The position numbers were made by a program, and so were the translations under genes. This document shows, one piece after another, positions 61,312 to 64,000 of a DNA stretch of 64,000 nucleotides. The notes beneath the pieces were generated by a model. It saw nothing but the letters and a program-made list of their open reading frames with translations, did not search any database and was not told the DNA's origin. This DNA comes from an uncultured Roseicyclus sp. Lineage in GTDB: Bacteria; Pseudomonadota; Alphaproteobacteria; Rhodobacterales; Rhodobacteraceae. Where the stretch lies: positions 372,001-436,000 of the forward strand of contig CANMRT010000002.1 in the NCBI GenBank assembly GCA_947500415.1. The letters are read 5' to 3'. Each line of letters starts with the position of its first letter. Position 1 is the stretch's first letter.

Positions 61312-62766
61312 TTAACCGCTCCCCGCCGCGCGCAGCTCGTTTTTTTGAACCTTGCCCATCGTGTTGCGTGGCAGTTCCGGCAGAATGCGGATCGTGCGTG
61401 GGATCTTAAACCGCGCCAACCGATCCGCCAGAGCCGCCAGGATCTCCCCCTCATCCGTCGCCCCCGGCGCGTTCAGCACGACCGCTGCTGCCACCGCTTC
61501 GCCCAAATCCGGGTGCGGCAGGCCATAGACGGCGCTTTCCAACACACCTGGCAGCGCATCAATCTCGACCTCCACCTCCTTTGGGTAAATGTTAAACCCG
61601 CCAGAGATCACAAGATCCTTCTGCCGACCAACGATCGACAGATAGCCGTCAGCATCCACCTGACCCAGATCGCCCGTGATGAACCAACCATCCTGCGTGA
61701 AGCTCTCCGCCGTCTTCTCCGCATTGCGCCAATAGCCCGGCGTCACATTTGGCCCCCGCACCTCAACTACGCCGATCCCGCTGTCATCGGGTTCCGCAAT
61801 CCGTATCTCAACCCCCGGCAACGGATGCCCAACGGTGCCCGCGCGCCTGTCGCCGTCGTAGGGGTTGGACGTAATCATATTAGTCTCTGTCATCCCGTAA
61901 CGCTCAAGAATGGCGTGACCAGTCTTTGCTTCAAATCCCGCGTGGCTTTCCGCCAGCAACGGGGCCGAGCCCGAAATCATCAACCGCATGTGCGCCAACG
62001 CCTCGCGCGTGAAACGGGGATCATCCAGCATCCGCGTGTAGAAAGTCGGCACCCCCATCATCGCTGTGCAATCCGGCAAATGCTGCGCCAACGCGTCGAT
62101 GTCGAGGCGCGGCAGAAACCGCATCTGCCCACCGGCGCACAACGGCACGTTCGTTGCCACGAAAAGCCCATGGGTGTGGAAAATGGGCAAGGCGTGCAGC
62201 AGGACGTCCTGATCGGTGAAGCGCCACAACTCGGTAAGAACCTGGGCGTTCGACAACAGGTTGTCGTGGGTCAGCATCGCCCCCTTCGACCGCCCTGTGG
62301 TTCCTGAGGTATAAAGGATCCCCGCCAGATCATCGCCCGCGCGCGGCACTGGTCCAACCATTGGCCCTCCGGCTGTAAGCTCAGCCGGGCTGGAAACACG
62401 CACCCCACGTGCCTCCGCCACGCCACTGGCGTCTTGGGTGGTCTCATCCAAAATCATCAACGCCGGGGCTGCGTCGCCAAGGAAATAGTCGATCTCGGCG
62501 CCTGTGTAGCCCGTGTTCAGCGGCACAAAAGCAGCACCTGCCGCCACTGTGGCCAGGTACAGCACCAACCCTTCCGGCGACTTGGCAATCTGGCAAAGCA
62601 CTCGGTCGCCCGTTCCAACACCGGCCACCTGCAAATGCCCCGTGGCTTGACCCACCCGCCGGCGCAAATCGCCGTAGCACAGCACGTCACCGTCCGGTGT
62701 TGTCAGGAACACGGCCTGGTCAGGTTGATGTCCCAACAGCGCAGCCAACAAAGTGTTTTCACTCAT
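61312..62766 (-). CDS. Malonyl-CoA synthetase (MatB)-like acyl-CoA ligase
   Basis: A 484-aa adenylate-forming ligase. Motifs are LYTSGTTGRSKGAMLTH, the A5 ERYGMTETNMITSNPYDG, hinge GDLGQVDADGYLSIVGRQKDLVISGG and C-terminal LPRNTMGKVQKNELR. FNIYPKEVEVEIDALPGV and the shape of the active-site segment resemble MatB of alphaproteobacteria (malonate or methylmalonate), but carboxylate specificity is not certain. ATG 62766 begins at the usual place; the longer frame upstream is not supported. About 110 bp separate it from the sulfatase. It could activate the carboxylic acid made after ester cleavage. Confidence 0.82.
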   Translation of the reverse strand: MSENTLLAALLGHQPDQAVFLTTPDGDVLCYGDLRRRVGQATGHLQVAGVGTGDRVLCQIAKSPEGLVLYLATVAAGAAFVPLNTGYTGAEIDYFLGDAAPALMILDETTQDASGVAEARGVRVSSPAELTAGGPMVGPVPRAGDDLAGILYTSGTTGRSKGAMLTHDNLLSNAQVLTELWRFTDQDVLLHALPIFHTHGLFVATNVPLCAGGQMRFLPRLDIDALAQHLPDCTAMMGVPTFYTRMLDDPRFTREALAHMRLMISGSAPLLAESHAGFEAKTGHAILERYGMTETNMITSNPYDGDRRAGTVGHPLPGVEIRIAEPDDSGIGVVEVRGPNVTPGYWRNAEKTAESFTQDGWFITGDLGQVDADGYLSIVGRQKDLVISGGFNIYPKEVEVEIDALPGVLESAVYGLPHPDLGEAVAAAVVLNAPGATDEGEILAALADRLARFKIPRTIRILPELPRNTMGKVQKNELRAAGSG

Positions 62767-62880
62767 CAACAAAACCTCGAACCTTGGTCCCGCGCAATTG
62801 ACCACAAACGGCCCGCCATTGGCCATGCCTCTTTCCCATGCTACGCCACCCGCGACCTCGAACAGAAAGACGAAAGAACC

Positions 62881-63564
62881 ATGTCCACACTCGTCATCCC
62901 CGCGCCGCAGCAGGCTTCAATTCCCACCGCCGACGGCAACCTTTTCCCGGTCCGCCGCGTCTATTGCATCGGGCGCAACTTTGCCGACCATGCGATTGAG
63001 ATGGGACATGATCCAGACCGCGAGGCCCCGTTCTTCTTCCAGAAAAATCCCGACAACCTCGATCCGTCGGGCGAGTTTCCGTATCCAACCAAAAGCGCCA
63101 ACGTGCACCATGAGGTTGAGCTTCTGATCGCCCTGCACTCCGGCGGCACGAGCATCGCCGTGGAAGATGCCCTGACCCATGTCTGGGGCTATGGCGTCGC
63201 CCTCGACATGACCCGCCGCGATCTTCAGGGTGAGGCCAAGAAAACCGGCCGCCCGTGGGAGATCGGGAAAGCCGTCGAACGTTCCGGTCCCATCGGTCCG
63301 GTCCATGCGGTGGCGCAAGTTGGCCACCCTGCTGAGGGTCGGATCACCGTTTCCGTGAACGGCGAGGTCCGGCAAGACGGCGATCTGAACCAGATGATAT
63401 GGAAGGTGCCAGAGATGATCTCGTACCTGTCCGAATACTTCGAATTGCAGGCCGGGGATGTCATCCTGGGCGGCACACCCGCAGGCGTCGGCGCGGTTGT
63501 CAAAGGCGATACGATGGTGGCCAGCATCGACGGGTTGGGCGAGATCACCGTCAACGTGATTTAG
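62881..63564 (+). CDS. Fumarylacetoacetate hydrolase family protein
   Basis: A 227-aa FAH-fold hydrolase. The metal-binding Glu pair is in SANVHHEVELLIAL, and the conserved VRRVYCIGRNFADHAIEMGHDPDREAPFFFQKNPDNL and LNQMIWKVPEMISYLSEYFELQAGDVILGGTPAGVGAV are typical of fumarylpyruvate/acylpyruvate hydrolases (NagK, YcgM). It cleaves a beta-diketo acid, usually at the end of an aromatic ring-cleavage pathway. It is divergent from the MatB-like gene (114 bp) and ends 3 bp before opgG on the other strand. Whether it belongs to the sulfate-ester region is uncertain. Confidence 0.85.
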   Translation: MSTLVIPAPQQASIPTADGNLFPVRRVYCIGRNFADHAIEMGHDPDREAPFFFQKNPDNLDPSGEFPYPTKSANVHHEVELLIALHSGGTSIAVEDALTHVWGYGVALDMTRRDLQGEAKKTGRPWEIGKAVERSGPIGPVHAVAQVGHPAEGRITVSVNGEVRQDGDLNQMIWKVPEMISYLSEYFELQAGDVILGGTPAGVGAVVKGDTMVASIDGLGEITVNVI

Positions 63565-63567
63565 CGC

Positions 63568-64000
63568 CTATTCCCGCCCGTCCCGCTTTCGCGTCCAGCG
63601 ATGCAGCCATACGGGGCTGAGCGCCACGCCCTCCGCATCGCGCAGCACCAGCCGCACCTCCAACGCCCGCGTCGCGTCGCCCGGTGTCAGCAGGAACGTG
63701 GCGCGTTGCCCGCGACCATCCGGCAAGTCAAACAGCGCCAAACCGCTCAACATCTCAGGCATTGCTCCGTCCCCAGAAAGGCTCAGGTCCGGAACCATCC
63801 CTTCAGACGAGCCCGCGAAATCAATTACATACCGCCGCGTACCGGGGTATTCATGCTCCCGCCCACTGCGCGATTGCAGAACGCGGACAGGCATATCCGT
63901 ATCCGGCTCCGCCAGTGTCCAATCGATACGGTAGTCGAACCGATATTCGCCACCCGCCTCCAAGGCATCCTCGGGCCGCCAAAACGCCACGATATTGTCG
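63568..64000 (-). CDS. opgG: Glucan biosynthesis protein OpgG/MdoG, C-terminal part (cut by window edge)
   Basis: The C-terminal roughly 144 codons of a periplasmic protein of osmoregulated periplasmic glucan (OPG) synthesis; the gene continues beyond base 64000. The MdoG C-terminal domain is recognisable from NIVAFWRPEDALEAGGEYRFDYRIDW, RRYVIDFAGSSEGM and the immunoglobulin-like end with LEVRLVLRDAEGVALSPVWLHRW. The internal Met at 63990 is not the start. It is convergent with the FAH-family gene. Confidence 0.8.
   Translation of the reverse strand, partial: DNIVAFWRPEDALEAGGEYRFDYRIDWTLAEPDTDMPVRVLQSRSGREHEYPGTRRYVIDFAGSSEGMVPDLSLSGDGAMPEMLSGLALFDLPDGRGQRATFLLTPGDATRALEVRLVLRDAEGVALSPVWLHRWTRKRDGRE

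Overview
The window looks like a chromosomal stretch of a marine alphaproteobacterium of the Rhodobacterales (roseobacter type). This rests on protein content: a five-gene urea ABC operon whose UrtB carries a long N-terminal repeat domain, a DUF3726 protein, a pqiA gene split in two, two TAXI-TRAP transporters with fused permeases, a DmdA-like demethylase beside a methanethiol-oxidase-like protein, and tightly overlapping (ATGA/TGATG) GC-rich operons. No rRNA, tRNA, CRISPR array, transposase or integrase gene was found. All family names come from reading the translated proteins, not from searches.

Layout. 0-1 kb: a MerR regulator and an atypical SDR behind a 19-bp-spacer MerR promoter. 1.2-6.2 kb: a lytic transglycosylase and a pqiA1-pqiA2-pqiB-pqiC envelope lipid-transport operon. 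6.2-7.2 kb: a non-coding stretch with a decayed tcuB-like fragment. 7.2-14.5 kb: LacI regulator, sugar-type ABC transporter and a GH63-like glycosidase, probably for a glycosylated compatible solute. One permease of this set carries a DUF11-like insertion and the other a four-helix N-terminal extension. 15.3-23.0 kb: LysR - aldehyde dehydrogenase - dipeptidase-like - 567-aa unknown - DUF3726 - BCCT transporter, with the same putative operator in front of the regulator and in front of the enzymes. This is the least explained functional unit here. 23.2-29.8 kb: DmdA-like demethylase, acyl-CoA ligase, enoyl-CoA hydratase, CoA-binding protein, [2Fe-2S] ferredoxin and a selenium-binding/methanethiol-oxidase protein, divergent from an IclR regulator. 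Together these resemble a DMSP-type demethylation route.

30.4-35.4 kb: small conserved proteins, a secreted protein built of seven W-x-C repeats, a DUF1611/ornithine-racemase-like pair, two small Rhodobacterales proteins, and a non-coding stretch with a diverged interspersed repeat and an orphan start of dusA. 35.4-42.3 kb: urtABCDE divergent from a LysR gene with a clear T-N11-A box. 42.3-47.4 kb: a ferric-type/AfuABC-like ABC transporter with an inositol-monophosphatase-family enzyme, suggesting uptake and dephosphorylation of a phosphorylated polyol or sugar. 47.5-54.2 kb: a TAXI-TRAP transporter with a D-amino-acid-dehydrogenase-like flavoprotein, a D-cysteine-desulfhydrase-like enzyme and a LysR. 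54.3-63.6 kb: SDR, alkylsulfatase-like metallo-beta-lactamase protein, second TAXI-TRAP, formylglycine-type sulfatase, MatB-like CoA ligase and an FAH-family hydrolase, read as a sulfate-ester (or related ester) catabolic region. The window ends inside opgG.

Most of the window is uptake plus catabolism of small marine solutes (glycosylglycerates, betaines/DMSP, urea, phosphopolyols, D-amino acids, sulfate esters), each set with its own regulator. Substrate assignments are inferences from family and context.
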